64,000 bases of DNA from Chionoecetes opilio (GCA_016584305.1 JACEEZ010013541.1:104501-168500); one strand, 5' to 3'; shown: positions 42,133 to 53,854, counted from the stretch's first letter. The notes: a model not told the origin generated them from the sequence alone. Numbers and translations: made by a program.

Positions 42133-45030
42133 ATCAATCATCAATCATTAGGGGCATACGCCGGGAGGCACGTCGCCTTGCCCACCCTACGACGCCACTC
42201 CCGGGGGTCACCACGGCGAGTCCCCATGCAGGCTCCTTTCCCATACCAAGCAGCTCTCAATAAGAAACATCAACTTGCCCCAGCCACGAATCTTGTGGGC
42301 GCCCCCTTGGCCTCCTCTACACCGAATTGTCTCTTACAGATACAACCCGATGGGGAAGATCGGTTTCAGGGTAGCGTGGCACATGCCCATATAGCCGAAG
42401 TTGGCGCTGGCGGACTATGCAGGTAATAGGCCTCGATTCAGTCTCACGGTGCAATCGCTGATTTGACACGTAATTATCCCAGCGATACCCCATGATTCTG
42501 CGAAGACACTTATTACCAAAGGCATTGATTCGTCTCTTCAAGTCACTATTTAGTGTCCATGTCTCCAACCATAGAGTAACGACAGGGATCACAAGCGACT
42601 TGAAGATCCGATCTTTGTCCTCCTGCTACAGTACCGACAACGCCCAAATACTCCCGCTGAGCGAGTCCATAACACCGTGGGCTATGCCAATCCGCGTAAG
42701 GCTTCTTGACGTGACCCCAGTATTAGGACTGGCTACCAAGGTATTAAAACTTTCCAGATCTCAATGTCTCGTCCAATGCATGAACAGCTTACTGCTTCAT
42801 TAGTAAGCTCAAACACCTGGACTTGGTCTTGGCCAGGAGACCTCAAGTCCAAAGGCTTTGCCTCATCGTGCAGCGTCAGAGACACCAGGACCTCCAGCGG
42901 TTCAGCAAAGTATACTAGCATCATCGGCAAAACAAGATCGGTGATCTTGGTGTTGCCGACGGATGTCCACAATCACTGACCTTCGCCAATACCCAGTCCC
43001 ATACAGCGTGAAAAGTGTGGGGCAAGGACGCACCCTTCCTCATCCTGTATCACAGAAAGAAGCTGGACACTGCCCATACTTCACAGCACTCTCAGTCCCA
43101 GAATACAGACCAGTTATCAACCATAGTCCTTGCAGAATCCCTCGAAGTCGCAGAAGATCCAGAGTGACCACGATGCAACTGAAAGCGCCTCTTGGACTCA
43201 ACTAGGCTGCAAGAATCCCTTCGAAAACTCACGTCGGCGTTCCACCAGGACCGAAGCGTAGGATACGAGTCCGTTTTTAGACTTCCAGGCGGAACCCAGA
43301 CTGCTGAGGCCTCGACTTCACCAGATGACTCCGAATCCGTGTCAGCAATAGATGGCGAGCCCTTGCTGTACGCTGAGCAGTAATACCAGGTAATTGTTGC
43401 AGTCCTCGTCCTCTTTCCCTTTCCAGATAGGGACGACCAGTCCCCTTTCCAGTCAGGAGGAATGGTCCTGATTGCCACACGCAGTCGGCAGCAACAACCC
43501 GCGGATCATGGCCTCACCCCCAGCTTTGAGGAGCTCCGCACTGATATTACAAACACCAGCTGCCTTTCCACCCTTCAACTTTGCTACAGCCTCTCTGACT
43601 TCGTCAAGAGAGGGTGCGGTTTCGTCAATGGGAGGATCGGCATCCACTGCCTGTAACCCAGTGGTGTGAAGCTGCTCAGTTGGAGGGTACACCGTGAACA
43701 ACTGCCCAAAGTACTCAGCCCAACGAGCCATCTGCCCATCCATGTCCGACACGAGGCGCCCATCTGCTGTTCGAATAGCACTCGCCCGAGAAGGAGACTT
43801 GGAACGGAGCTTCTTCAGGGCTCGGTAGGTGGGTCGGAGGTCATTAGCGTTCAAATGACCCTCGACATCCTCAGCGAGACTCCTGACATACCTCTCCTTG
43901 TTTCTCCTCAGGAGGGTTCTAGTCCGGCATGACAGAGCCCTGTGCTGGTCCCGGTTCCCAGCCAGCCTGGCAGCGCGACTCTCCTCGATTTTCTCCAGCA
44001 TCTCCGTCGAGACAAAACCACGCCTTGACCTCGGGCGCTCCCCAATACACTTCTTGGCAGCCTGTAGAGTTTCACGTTTGAAGGTATCCCAGTTTTACAG
44101 GATCCCCGAGAGCACCGAGCACATCAAACCGATTTGAGACTGCCACCGCATACTCATGAGCACATGTCAAGTCCTTCAGTTTCTCAAGATGAAACACAGT
44201 ATGGTTACCTCTTGAGATTCTTCTGGACTTGACATGAACCTTAAGTGTAGCAACAACAAGTCTGTGATCTGTTCCAAAGAACTCAGCACTCCGGTAAACC
44301 CTGCAGTTCTGGAGGATCCTCCAACGAGACTAACGAGGATGTGGTCGATCTCCTTAGCTACCCCTCCGGCATTACTATACCATGTCCAGCGGTGCAGCTC
44401 TGGTCTCTGATACCAAGAACCTGCAATTCTCAACCTTCTGGACCTTGCAAAGTTCAGAAGCAGAGAACTGTTGGTGTTTCTGGTACCGGAGCCATGGGGA
44501 CCAACACATAACTCTTAGCCATCTCTCACAGTGCCAGTAGTAGCATTGAAGTCGCCCAAGACAATGAGTGTGTCCCGAGGAGGACACTGGTCTAATACAG
44601 AGTCGAGTTTGGCGTAGAACATCTCCTTCTCTTCAGTTTTACGCATCTCGGTAGGAGCGTACACTGCAACAAGAGACATGAAACCCAGAGTGTGTTTCAT
44701 CCTCACCCGCATTATACACTCATCAACCGGAGTAACCTCAACAACTGACGGCTGCAGTTTGCTGGAGATGCCTATAGCTACTCCCCGTACACGGTGACCA
44801 TTGCTCATGCCGGACCAGTAGTAGGTGTAACCCCCACTGCTAGTCTCGCCACTGCCAGGCCTCCTCGTCTCAGAGAGTCCCACTATATCCACCCTCAGCC
44901 TACTGAGCTCGCCCGATAGGAGGTAGTCGATGATCGTCTGAGAGGCTCAGAACGTTCCACGAGCCCACGCGAAGAACCCTCCGCAGGTTGATCCCAGGAG
45001 TGATTCGACGGGCAGGCACCGCCTCTGCAC
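42133..45030 (-). pseudogene. RTE-like LINE, copy C: near full length with endonuclease
   Basis: This copy includes the APE-type endonuclease. On the minus strand from about 45000 it reads LRVGSWNVLSL, then DIVGLSETRRPGSGETSSGG (about 44890), VAVYAPTEMRKTEEKEMFY and TLIVLGDFNATTGTVRDG (to 44515). After frameshifts comes EFFGTDHRLVVA (about 44290). These are the WN, SET, GDFN and DH signatures of the family. The linker and first RT third (44001-43500) are open and almost identical to copy B. From 43500 down to about 42560 the sequence has dozens of one- and two-base deletions against copy B, and no frame survives. The C-terminal 42560-42317 is again close to B. The tail is tcatcaatcatcaatcatta. 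Confidence 0.92.
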
Positions 45031-45837
45031 CGCCCCGGTGAGTATAATGAATGCAAGAATATAAAAAAATACACTTATGTTAACTGTCTTATCCATCTGA
45101 TATTCTCTTCTTCACCTCTCCAAAAGGTCTTTTGGTGTCTCCTGTCATGCTCTCCTCATCTCCTCTGTCATGCTCTCCTCATCTCTTCTGTTCTCTCCAC
45201 CTCTCTCATGTCCTGCTCATAAAAAGGATGCCATCAGCATACGCTAAGTAACATCTAACAAAATATCTTGTCATTTACTATAATTTTATGTTGGGCCCAG
45301 TGAGAGCTGATCTTATTTTTGTAATGAAAGAAATATAATAATAAATGTTAACAAATAAAAAAAGGTATTTGAGATCCGGGGCTATTCATAAAACATTCGG
45401 GGCTGCACAACCCAATGCCCAGGCCTAACTACGCCCCTGCTCGGCGGTATTAGTCCCTTAAGCGTCCCACCAGACTCCAGACCTTGGAGCATTAAGGGCA
45501 TTACCAGGGAGATTGCAGGGCGCGGTCACGAGTCCCTTAAGAGCCAGGATCCCACCAGATTACCAACATCAACCTGCAAGTGTCTAGAAGAACTACTGTA
45601 GAAGAGGCTACGAATCTACCACACTTAACGCCATTTACCTTCCGTTGACTTATCACGATGGTAGCGATGGTAGATGGTACATGGTTGATACGCATTTAAA
45701 TTCACAGAGAGAGAGAGAGCGAGAGAGATATTCTTCTATTTTTTCTATTCTATTTTTTTCAATGTCTTAAATTTCACACCCATTCAAGTTCAGAGAGAGA
45801 GAGAGTAAAAAAATATATAAATATATCCAGCCTTCTT
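45031..45837. other. Mixed spacer: CT repeats, single hAT-like end, (GA)n
   Basis: Tcatgctctcctcatctc is repeated at 45145-45190. Aggcctaactacgcccctg (about 45420-45438), reverse-complemented, looks like a hAT terminus, CAGGGGCGTAGTTAGG, without a partner. Short (ga)n tracts lie at 45707-45727 and 45791-45805. No gene recognised. Confidence 0.5.
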
Positions 45838-46049
45838 TTAACCCCTTGAGGCCCAGAACGTAATTTCCATTGTAATTTGGCAACTATTACACGATCTTTA
45901 GTGACTATAAGCAATATTTTATAGCTATGACCTGTTTAGTATCCTTGTTCACTAGCTAATTTTGTATATTTAGTTAGTTTTCGTAATTTTATGGCTAACA
46001 GCAGACAATTTTATACAGCAAAGGAAAGATCTGGACGTGAAGGGGTTAA
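45838..46049 (-). mobile_element. TTAACCCCTT MITE, copy 2
   Basis: The ends are TTAACCCCTTgaggcccaga and gacgtgaAGGGGTTAA, reverse orientation relative to copy 1. The interior is the same AT-rich core (attttatggc, gacctgtttagtatccttgt). Confidence 0.88.
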
Positions 46050-46079
46050 AGCTCCCTAATGACAAGCACTAATAGCACA

Positions 46080-46380
46080 TTTTCGCGACCGTTCTGGCCC
46101 GGTCTAGACTGGACTAGTTCGGCGACACACACTGAGGCGGGACACAGACACTGGGGCGGGACACAGACACTGGAGCGTGACAGTCACCGGGACGGACACT
46201 GTTTTCGCGAGGCGGACTGAACCGGGCTGGAAAGGGCTAGACTGGTCCAACCCAGCGAGCAAGACCACGTTGGACCAGTGTGATGAGAACTGGCACATGC
46301 GCACTACAGTCAGCGGGGAAGACGACCAGGAGCTTCTCGTGCTGCTGATAAGACATGAAACACCATGATGGCCGACCATA
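46080..46380. other. GC-rich unique patch, coding status unknown
   Basis: Contains a short repeat (gggcgggacacagacactgg, 46135-46175) and a 64-codon open frame at 46177-46368 without a recognisable domain. It could be an exon or a promoter-type GC patch. I see no decisive splice signal. Confidence 0.3.
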
Positions 46381-46454
46381 ATACTAAAGTAATTGCACGA
46401 AAAATTACACTATTCACTATTTGCTGAAACAACATCTTTGGAAATTAATGTACC

Positions 46455-46692
46455 ATCAACAACACTATAGTCGCCACTGCTCTAATGTCACCGGGTGCCA
46501 TATATTACGAATTTTAGCACCACTACAGACTTGTATGTGTCACTGAAGACATGTACCGTAGCTATAGTGTTATGTAAATAATGTAAACTACGTACTGTGC
46601 ACGTGATGTGATCTGTAGTGATGCTAAAACTGGTAATATATGCCCCCCTACGACATTAGTGCAGTGGCGACTATACTGTAGATAGTGTTATT
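46455..46692. mobile_element. Inverted-repeat MITE (ACACTATAGTCGCCA family), copy 1
   Basis: Left aacactatagtcgccactgc and right gcagtggcgactatactgta… are inverted. The arms extend about 90 bp each with mismatches (gccatatattac, tagcaccactac) around a short GC-poor loop. Confidence 0.8.
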
Positions 46693-46717
46693 AACGGTAA
46701 ATGAAATTAGATTAAAT

Positions 46718-46927
46718 CCGTTACTGTTCTACCCTGATTACTAGGTAGCCGTGAGAACTTTTCCTACATGGCCTTTATTGTATCCCTTGAACCACTATCA
46801 GATCGCCCCTTACTCCACACCTCTCAAAGGAGGTAAATTTAATAGCTTCAATCTCTTCTCAGAACTAAAATGACTCATCCCATGAATCATTTTGCTCATC
46901 CTTCTCTGCACTGATTTTAACAAGGCT
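46718..46927 (-). pseudogene. Small LINE 3' fragment
   Basis: Matches the minus-strand LINE at about 15305-15530 (ccgttac…ttgttctaccct, gagaacttttcctacat, gcctttattgtatccctt, aatagcttcaatctcttct, cccatgaatcattttg). It ends in (ctat)n at 46926-46957. Confidence 0.85.
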
Positions 46928-46957
46928 ATATCTATCTATCTATCTATCTATCTATCC
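46926..46957. repeat. (CTAT)n microsatellite
   Basis: Uninterrupted ctatctat at the break of the LINE fragment. A short hairpin (gagttaactcc…ggagttaactc) follows at 46966-47003. Confidence 0.95.
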
Positions 46958-47368
46958 TACGAATAGAGTTAACTCCAACTCCTTAAACAATGGGAGTTAA
47001 CTCTTCACAGGGAAAAACTTATTAAAAACATAAGTCGTGTTTTTGTCGTCCAAGCATCGTCTTGGTACGGAGACCGTTTTTTCTCGCAATTGAAAACGGA
47101 TTGGTTTCTGCGACAACAACACAACAGGCTTGGTAGGGGCCGAAATAATAATCAGTCCAAAACATTGCAAACAATATCACAAAGCAGTATAACACACATT
47201 TCAGCAAGTGTTATTGGAGTGGTCTTCGTAATCCAAGACGGTGCTTAGACCACAAAAACACGGCTATACATTGTCATCAAACTACTGTGTCACACTCAAA
47301 CTACCAAACCACACTACTGTGCCATTCACCAAACAATGTCACCCATTTGTCTACTGAACGTAACACTA
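46958..47368. other. Unique spacer, no gene recognised
   Basis: A 61-codon minus-strand open frame (47022-47207) has no recognisable domain. Repeated words caaactactgtg/caaaccacactactgtg occur at 47278-47345. Confidence 0.5.
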
Positions 47369-47587
47369 TAGTCGCCAGTCACTCGCCACTGCACTAATGT
47401 CGCCAGGCGCCATATACTACAAATAATAGCATCGCTACAGCCTTGTATGTGCCACTGAAGACAGGTACATAAAATAAACTACTGTGCATGCGTCTTCAGT
47501 GGCGCATACAAGGCTGTAGTGATGCTAACATTTGTAATATATGGCGACTGGCGACATTAGTGCACTGGCGACTATAGTGTTATGTAC
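47369..47587. mobile_element. Inverted-repeat MITE (ACACTATAGTCGCCA family), copy 2
   Basis: Left taacactatagtcgccagtc and right gcgactatagtgttatgta pair over arms of about 100 bp. Gcgccatatactac and its mirror, and tacagccttgtatgtgccac with its mirror, flank a loop near 47470. Confidence 0.85.
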
Positions 47588-47590
47588 GGT

Positions 47591-48221
47591 ACTAATCCCA
47601 CTACATGACTACAGTATTATATAAAATAATAATCATAATAATTAAATATATCAAGGATAATAATAACAGTAATGCAAGTACTATTTTTATTATCTGATTA
47701 AGGATAAAATAACATTGATAATAAAAAACTTGATTTATAAAAATACATGCAAGACAATTCATCCATCATATGGAGCCCCCCATTGATCATAAAGAGCGAT
47801 CGTGCGGGACTCCCAACGCACAGAGGCAGACCCCTGTAGGGATTAACCCCAGACTGCTCTCTCTCTCCCTCTCGCTGCCCACTATGTCACCCCTAGCTGG
47901 GGCTGGTTGTACTGGGTTACAGGTTACCAGTAGCAGGGCACAGCCCTGACCAGACACCACCATGCACAAAACAATACTACCAGCGACCGTGAACAGATGA
48001 TCAATAGGCGTTTGGTGCAATAAACGATACCGTCCATACGATAATTATAGTATATAATTATGTACATATAGTACATATAATTATAGTACTATAATTATGC
48101 CTGGTTAGTTAATTTACTAACTAACACAACTTACATTGATTTAATTATATATAATACAAGATACTTATAGATAAATAGTAAATAAATATGAAATTGAAAA
48201 TGTTTTGATAGAAAGAAAAAA
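47591..48221. other. AT-rich spacer, no gene recognised
   Basis: (aat)n-like sequence to 47740, a GC-richer stretch at 47770-48000 with a 78-codon minus-strand frame of no recognisable type, then palindromic tatagta/tacatata words. Confidence 0.5.
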
Positions 48222-48672
48222 GTAGCGATAGTTTTAGCTGAGAAAAAAGTTGCGATAGTTTTAGCTGAGAAAAAAGTTGCGATAGTTTTAGCTGAGAAAA
48301 GTTGCGATAGTTTTCAGCTGAGAAAAAAGTTGCGATAGTTTTAGCTGAGAAAAAAGTTGCGATAGTTTTAGCTGATAAAAAAGTAGCGATAGTTTTAGCT
48401 GAGAAAAAAGTTGCGATAGTTTAGCTGAGAAAAAGTTGCGATAGTTTTAGCTGAAAAAAGTTGCGATAGTTTTTAGCTGAGAAAAAAGTTGCGATAGTTT
48501 TAGCTGAGAAAAAAGTTGCGATAGTTTTAGCTGAGAAAAAAGTTGCGATAGTTTTAGCTGAGAAAAAAGTTGCGATAGTTTTAGCTGAGAAAAAAGTTGC
48601 GATAGTTTTAGCTGAGAAAAAAGTTGCGATAGTTTTAGCTGAGAAAAAAGTTGCGATAGTTTTAGCTGAGAA
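48222..48672. repeat. 27-bp minisatellite, about 17 units
   Basis: The unit is gttttagctgagaaaaaagt followed by tgcgata. Several units in the first half vary in A-run or T-run length. The later units are in register, so a 9-residue FFSAKTIAT frame stays open on the minus strand, as an artefact. Confidence 0.95.
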
Positions 48673-48894
48673 ATTAAAGTTATAATCTTTATAATAAAAC
48701 ATCATCCTACGATAAAATTAATAATACTATCTAACAGAATATTCCAACATTTGTAACTTGACGGATTTAAGACAAGTCAATTACCGGGAATTAACAGCTG
48801 GACGGACAGGTTTGTACTGCGAGTGTTGTATTATATTTCTAATTAATACGATACCCTAATACAGTCACTGGTATCTGTTCACGTTAAAATACTA

Positions 48895-49277
48895 CTTTAG
48901 TATATTTTATTTATTATGGTCAAAATGCAGTCAGGAAGCCACGCCCCCTGCCTCCCCTTTTATGCTACGGGGCAGCTGATTGGTGCATTCCTCGTATCAT
49001 CACCACCAATCACAATATCTTCACTACTTAACAGCGGCATGACCACTGGACAGAGCAATCTTCACTACAGAGGGTGACAAAATCAAAACACCCTCTGTAG
49101 TGAAGATTGCTCTGTCCAGTGGTCACGCCGCTGTTAAGTAGTGAAGATATTGTGATTGGTAGTGAATTAGTGATGATACGAGGAATGCACCAATCAGCTG
49201 CCCCGTAGCATAGAAGGGCAGGCAGGGGGCGTGGCTTCCTTACTGCATTTTGACCATAATAAAAAAAATTGACTACA
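48895..49277. mobile_element. Foldback MITE (tggtcaaaatgcag family), copy 1
   Basis: The arms tattatggtcaaaatgcagt…cttcactacaga and their mirror pair over about 175 bp around the loop gggtgacaaaatcaaaacaccc. Stem words gggcagctgattggtgcatt and accactggacagagcaatct are conserved in copies at 51979 and 53369. Confidence 0.92.
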
Positions 49278-49404
49278 CAACTACCCCCACACAACAATGC
49301 TCAGAGCCGGGACCTCCTCCTTCACCTGGCCTCCTCTAATAAGTGTGCTTACTGTGTGAAGTTAAAATATATTTACAAATGTATTTAAAAACAATTGATG
49401 TATT

Positions 49405-49617
49405 TAGTACCCTTGAGACCCAGAACGTAGTTTCCATTGTAATTTGGGTACCATTAGACAATTTTTAGTGACTATAAGCAATATTTTATAATTATGACCT
49501 GTTTAGTATCCTTGTCCACTAACTAATTTGGTATATTCAGTGACTTTTCGTAATCTTATGGCTTCACAACAAACATTTTTTTATAGCAAAGGAAAGATCT
49601 GGGCGTGAAAGGGTTAA
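49405..49617 (-). mobile_element. TTAACCCCTT MITE, copy 3
   Basis: Same core as copy 2, same orientation. The outer end is eroded (ttagtacccttgagacccag) and the inner end is gggcgtgaaagggTTAA. Confidence 0.85.
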
Positions 49618-49645
49618 ATATATTCAAAGTATTTAGTGCCCAGCT

Positions 49646-49731
49646 CTGCTACTACTACTACTACTACTACTACTACTGCTACTACTACTACTACTGCTAC
49701 TACTACTACTACTGCTACTACTACTACTACG
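49646..49731. repeat. (CTA)n microsatellite with ctg breaks
   Basis: Ctactactac interrupted every 15-20 bp by ctg. The Val and Ser frames are artefacts. Confidence 0.95.
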
Positions 49732-49879
49732 GTACCTGCAATATATAGTGTTATAGCAAGAGGACTCATACCTGAGATGGGTATAATGTGTGTAAGTGTG
49801 GTGTGAAGCTTGTTGTCCATGCATCACTGCCACTCCTCTTGAGCAGGCGGGTTGGCTGAAGTCACACACTATAGCGCCT

Positions 49880-50134
49880 GTGTCCTCTCACCCATGCTGC
49901 CTTCCCCGATGTCAGGACCTGCTGAACATACAACTATTAACACTATACAACTATACAACTTGGATACATGTATAAATATAAGTATAGGCTCAACAACACC
50001 ACACACCACCACACAATACTAGAGAGAGAGAGAGAGAGGTAGAAGCCACACCACACGTCGGGAAATGGCTACATGATTTTTTGAGGGTGGAAAAAAAAGG
50101 TGAAACATGTTGCTTCATACATAGATCTGTTTTC
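49880..50134. other. Spacer, no gene recognised
   Basis: Contains a (ga)n tract at 50021-50038. Nothing else is recognisable. Confidence 0.5.
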
Positions 50135-50212
50135 CTGTTCCCCTATGGTCAGGTTGATAGCGTGCTGGCTTGCCATTCTGTGGTAGCCGGTTCGAATCCT
50201 GAGGCAAAGTTT
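50135..50212 (+). repeat. tRNA-like SINE head
   Basis: Tggtcaggttgatagcgtgc resembles an A-box region and ggttcgaatcc (50189-50199) is a perfect B box. Anticodon and acceptor stems are not convincing, so I read it as a SINE promoter or a tRNA pseudogene. Confidence 0.5.
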
Positions 50213-50495
50213 CCTTACCTTTTTATAGTGACTAATAACATGTATATTGACTTACTACTTAAATATCACCATCAACTCAAATGGAAAATTATATATATAT
50301 GCAGTATATATATATAATTTGTTAGTAAATCATCTCCCTCACTCTCTTTGCCAAACTATTTAGAATGTCAATAGTACAAATGTTTCTTGCTAACACTCAA
50401 AACACTGTTATGTACTAGGTAAACATTTGTGTTAAAAGAAGAAAACTGCCTATACAGGACACCCACACAATGTCTCCAGAAACAAGTCATTGGTA

Positions 50496-50707
50496 GTAAC
50501 CCCTTCACGCCCAGATCTTGCCTTGGCTATATAAAATTGTATGTTGTTAGGCATAAAATAACGAAAAGTCACTGAATATACCAAATTAGTTAGTCGAAAA
50601 GGATACTAAGCAAGTCATATCTATTAAAATATTGCTTATAGTCATTACAATTGTCTAATGGTAGCTAAATTACAATGGAAATTACGTTCTGGGCCTCAAG
50701 GGGTTAA
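50496..50707 (+). mobile_element. TTAACCCCTT MITE, copy 4
   Basis: Ends gTAACCCCTTcacgcccag and gggcctcaAGGGGTTAA; first TT of the left TTAA is changed. Confidence 0.88.
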
Positions 50708-51023
50708 ATTCAATAGTCTGAGTTTCTTCCTTCCTCTCCTTCACTACTCCTCTTTTGGCCTCTTAAACATTCTTACGATCATTTTCCTGTAATTTTTTTC
50801 CAGACTGACAGATTCCAGAGTTAAAATTCCTTCTCTGCATTACAAACAACACACGATCACCTTATTAAAAGCTGATGACAGGAAAAGGCACAACTTGAAT
50901 CTAAAAATCACTCAATTCATAAACAACTCGTAACTAATAGAATTTCTGGACATAAAAAATCTCATGCATATTACAAACATTCACCGGATTAGAACGACAC
51001 GCATATGATGATGGCGTAAGAGA
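50708..51023. other. Unique spacer, no gene recognised
   Basis: AT-rich DNA between two MITE copies, with no signal I can support. Confidence 0.5.
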
Positions 51024-51235
51024 TTAACCCCTTCACGCCCGGACCTATCCTTTGCTACATGAAACTGTCTGTTGTTAGCCATAAAATTACGAAAAGTAAC
51101 TGAATATACCAAATTAGTGAGTCGACAAGGATACTAAACAGGTCATATCTACCAAATATTACTTATATTCACTAAACATTGTCTAATGGTAGCCAAATTA
51201 CAATGGAAATTACGTTCTGGGCCTCAAGGGGTTAA
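51024..51235 (+). mobile_element. TTAACCCCTT MITE, copy 5
   Basis: Intact TTAACCCCTT and AAGGGGTTAA ends, 212 bp, with the same core as the other copies. Confidence 0.9.
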
Positions 51236-51355
51236 AAACTTCATAAAAACATAGTCGGATTCATTTACTTGGGTGCGGTAAGAATGTGACTGTTGCAATG
51301 TGTGTATGAGTCGCCGAGAGGAAGCCTAACCCAGGGCAGGTGCAGTCAGTCATTC

Positions 51356-51812
51356 AGTCAGTTAACAGTTATGTGACTGGGGGTTCTGTGGGCATTATGC
51401 TAGGTCAGTCAGTCAGCCAGTCAGTGTTAACAGTTATGTGACTGGGGGTTCTGTGGGTATTATGCTAGATCAGTCAGTTAGTGTTAACAGTTATGTGACT
51501 GGGGGTTCTGTGGGCATTATGCTATGTCAGTCAATCAGTCAGCCAGTCAGTTTTAACAGTTATGTGACTGGGGGTTCTGTGGGCATTATGCTATGTCAGT
51601 CAATCAGTCAGCCAGTCAGTTTTAACAGTTATGTGACTGGGGGTTCTGTGGGCATTATGTTATGTCACTCAATCAGTCAGCCAGTCAGTTTTAACAGTTA
51701 TGTGACTGGGGGTTCTGTGGGCATTATGCTATGTCAGTCAATCAGTCAGCCAGTCAGTTTTAACAGTTATGTGACTGGGGGTTCTGTGGGCATTATGCTG
51801 AGTCAGTAAGAG
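51356..51812 (+). repeat. 69-bp tandem repeat, seven copies
   Basis: The landmark gtgactgggggttctgtggg lies at 51373, 51438, 51495, 51564, 51633, 51702 and 51771. The last five are exactly 69 bp apart. The earlier spacings (65, 57) differ by loss or gain of agtc words. A 23-residue frame (SYVTGGSVGIML…) stays open because 69 is a multiple of three. Confidence 0.95.
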
Positions 51813-51978
51813 GTCTTAGTACATCAGCCTATCTGTTATGATAGACGAGTAACAAGTTCCAACAATCTATAGGGAAAATAAATCTTTCTGCAAGTCACTA
51901 AGCTATACAAATCTGATGTTAAATCCACCCGTCTTCCATCACAAGTGAAGGATATTAGGAAATACAGTTTACCATCAA

Positions 51979-52346
51979 TAGTCTATTTTTTTTATTATGG
52001 TCAAAATGCAGTAAGGAAGCCACGGCCCCTGCCTCCCCCTCTATTCTACGGGGCAGCTGATTGGTGCATTCCTCGTATCACCACCACCAATCACAATATC
52101 TTCACTACTTAACAGCGGCGTGACCACTGGACACAGCAATCTTCACTACAGAGGGTGACAAAATCAAAAATCCCTCTGTAGTGAAGATTGCTGTCCTGTG
52201 GTCACGCACTGTTAAGTAGTGAAGATATTGTGATTGGTAGTGATGATACGAGGAATGCACCAATCAGCTGCCCCGTAGAATAGAAGGGGAGGCAGGGGGC
52301 GTGGCTTCCTTACTACATTTTGACCATTATAAAAAAATAGACTATA
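51979..52346. mobile_element. Foldback MITE (tggtcaaaatgcag family), copy 2
   Basis: The left end aTAGTCTATTTTTTTTATTA and its mirror near 52346 are followed by the shared stem. The loop reads gggtgacaaaatcaaaaatccc. TA at the ends suggests Tc1/mariner-type insertion. Confidence 0.92.
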
Positions 52347-52483
52347 GGTAAATACAAGTGTTATCAATCAATCAATCATAAGAAGTTGTCAGTTTCACCA
52401 ATTTGTCTTCCCTCTTAGCAAGTCAATGACAACACATGACTGGCACGCATGAGGGAAAGAAAGGTTGGCTGTCACACATCAAT

Positions 52484-52686
52484 CCCTCTAACAGCTTTCC
52501 TTGGCTATAAAAAATTGTCTGCTTTCGAGCCATAAAATAACGAAAAGTAACTGAATATACAAAATTAGTTAGTCGACAAGGATACTAAACAGGTCATAGC
52601 TATAAAATATTGCTGATATTTACAAAAAATTGTCTAATGGTACCCAAATTACAATGGAAATAACGTTCTGGGTCTCAAGGGGTTAA
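52484..52686 (+). mobile_element. TTAACCCCTT MITE, copy 6 (5' end eroded)
   Basis: Begins as ctaacagctttccttggcta, without the CCCCTT end. The right end tctcaAGGGGTTAA is intact. Confidence 0.8.
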
Positions 52687-52727
52687 CCTGGTGCCACTGT
52701 CAATCTGGTAGGGTATATGAAATGAGC

Positions 52728-52937
52728 ATTAGCTTAGGGTGCCACAGGGATGAGCCTAGTCTGGGGTGCCACAGGGATGAGCCTAGTCTGGGGTGCCACA
52801 GGGATGAGCCTAGTCTGGGGTGCCACAGGGATGAGCCTAGTCTGGGGTGCCACAGGGATGAGCCTAGTCTGGGGTGCCACAGGGATGAGCCTAGTCTGGG
52901 GTGCCACGGGGATGAGCCTAGTCTGGGGTGCCACAGG
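52728..52937 (+). repeat. 27-bp minisatellite, about eight units
   Basis: The unit is gccacagggatgagcctagt followed by ctggggt. Spacing is exactly 27 bp. Open frames on both strands (CHRDEPSLG and similar) follow from the period. Confidence 0.96.
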
Positions 52938-52989
52938 ACTTAAATCATCACAGAGATCTCACCATAAACTGACTTAAAAACTGACTTAC

Positions 52990-53368
52990 TGTAGTCTTAA
53001 TTTTTTTTAACAAGGCAAAAATTCCATTCTATCTTAAGGTCTCATACTTAAATTATGCCTCTGTTTACCTGATAATAAGGTTAACTATGATGAAATACAA
53101 CATAAATTTAGAAGAAGTGTAGTATTCCCTTCTGGCATCAAATATCAGTCAGTAAGCAGCAAGGGGGCAGGATTTTTCTCCTCGTTAAAAAAAACCAGTA
53201 TAGTTATCATACATAACCTTTTTTTTGAGAGATAAGAGAGAATCTGAATGCCTTGCTTTAAAATTTAACTCTGCGTTCTAATTCTTGCTTCTCTTGTTCC
53301 ATTTTCTTTCCTAGGATTCAATTCCCTTTCATAATGGTCAGGCCAAACAAAATAATACAGGATGATCT
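52990..53368. other. Unique AT-rich spacer, no gene recognised
   Basis: No open frame or repeat of note. The words around 53101-53170 (catctggcatcaa-like, agtcagtaagcagc) are weakly LINE-like but insufficient to call. Confidence 0.45.
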
Positions 53369-53737
53369 ATAGTCTATTTTTTTTATTGTGGTTAAAATGC
53401 AGTAAGGAAGCCACGCCCCCTGCCTCCCCTTCTATTCTACGGGGCAGCTGATTGGTGCATTCCCCGTATCATCACTACCAATCACAATATCTTCACTACT
53501 TAACAGCGCGTGACCACTGGACAGCAATCTTCACTACAAAGGGATTTTTGATTTTGTCACCCTCTGTAGTGAAGATTGCTCAGTCCAGTGGTCATGCCGC
53601 TGTTAAGTAGTGCAGATATTGTGATTGGTAGTGATGATACGAGGAATGCACCAATCATCTGCCCCGTAGAATAGAAGGGGAGGCAGGGGGCGTGGCTTCC
53701 TTACTGTATTTTGACCATAATAAATAAAATACACTAT
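53369..53737. mobile_element. Foldback MITE (tggtcaaaatgcag family), copy 3, inverted
   Basis: Same ends and stem as copy 2. The asymmetric loop reads gggatttttgattttgtcaccc, the reverse complement of copy 2, so this copy inserted in the opposite orientation. Confidence 0.92.
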
Positions 53738-53854
53738 AAACAAATCATTTTTTTGAACTTTTTACAATCGATGAATGATATGAAGTCTATGTTTTATACG
53801 TCGCTATATACTGCATCTATATATTTCATCTGGTTTTATAATGTATGAGATGAA

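Noticed and set aside
43092..43478. 128-codon minus-strand frame inside LINE copy C
   Set aside because: It is a mixture of shifted LINE frames caused by the dense indels of that block.
48421..48705. FFSAKTIAT repeat frame
   Set aside because: This is a 27-bp minisatellite with single-base slips in the A and T runs that break the frame in the left half.
51438..51809. 124-codon SYVTGGSVGIML repeat protein
   Set aside because: The period of 69 is a multiple of three. The frame is confined to the array, and the first units differ by indels that are not multiples of three.
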